Shown here in pieces: positions 63,740-64,000 of a stretch of 64,000 bases of DNA. The stretch is from Anoplopoma fimbria (taxonomy: Eukaryota > Chordata > Actinopteri > Perciformes > Anoplopomatidae). The notes beneath the pieces were generated by a model that was not told the origin of the DNA, did no database searches, and saw nothing but the letters and a program-made list of their open reading frames with translations. Position 1 is the stretch's first letter; each line of letters starts with the position of its first letter. A program made the translations under genes and the position numbers. The stretch lies in the NCBI RefSeq assembly GCF_027596085.1, contig NC_072456.1, positions 24,519,218 to 24,583,217 of the forward strand, given 5' to 3'.

Positions 63740-64000
63740 GTGTGACGTTTTAATTCTATATAATCGACATGTTTATGATTTCAATTGTTTACAAGAGGAC
63801 AAAATTCATCCAGCCTCTCAAATAGCACCAGCTGTGCTTGATGCATTTAACTCTTAAGATGTACAACATTTTCTTTCTAAATGCATAATTTATCCAAAGT
63901 CTAAGATCAACCTTATTAAATAACCGTGATCTCAATTTTGACCAAATTAATATGATTTGGTGATCTAGTGCAAAAATAATTAGCCTTAAAGATAAATGCT

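Overview
The window is nuclear DNA of a teleost fish, most likely a percomorph. The evidence is genes split into small exons with GT-AG introns, three neighbouring genes that keep vertebrate order (coa7, zyg11, echdc2, as on human 1p32.3), very dense (AC)n microsatellites, and several repeat types familiar from teleosts: Tc1-like terminal repeats, 5'-truncated LINE ends, a tRNA-derived SINE tail, and the element carrying TTTAGCAGACGCTTTTATCC. I do not name a species.

Layout. 1-5.65 kb has no recognisable gene, only microsatellites, a SINE-like end and a dispersed repeat. 5.65-14.63 kb is a large inverted repeat around a 100-N gap (9865-9964). Each arm carries exon 1 of an lrrc52-like leucine-rich-repeat membrane protein and the same nested Tc1-like mini-elements. 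A 5S rRNA-like sequence sits just outside the right arm, and a second 100-N gap follows (14928-15027). Both gaps border GA/CT tracts. This suggests that contig 9965-14927 is a redundant allele placed in reverse orientation, rather than a true palindrome. 15-22.5 kb is gene-poor. 22.6-23.65 kb is a degenerate minisatellite.

23.85-42.42 kb is the gene cluster. echdc2 (11 exons, + strand) converges tail-to-tail on zyg11 (17 coding exons, - strand). zyg11 is head-to-head with coa7 (3 coding exons, + strand) across about 640 bp that holds a GC box and ETS-type motifs. All three reading frames join without a break: 332, 741 and 230 residues. echdc2 and coa7 encode mitochondrial proteins. zyg11 encodes a substrate receptor of a cullin-2 ubiquitin ligase.

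42.8-45.4 kb holds a degenerate long-unit tandem repeat and two LINE 3' ends. 45.76-46.38 kb is an array of GC-box-like motifs just upstream of a possible first exon with a strong splice donor (46555). 47.09-48.65 kb is a roughly 40-bp minisatellite with a higher-order component. 49.4-64 kb has no gene I can recognise and could be a long intron.

I found no clear new biological system. The points most worth checking are the inverted contig, the splice sites of echdc2 and zyg11 that lie in or against UG-type repeats, the GC-box array, and the 5S-like sequence at the arm boundary.
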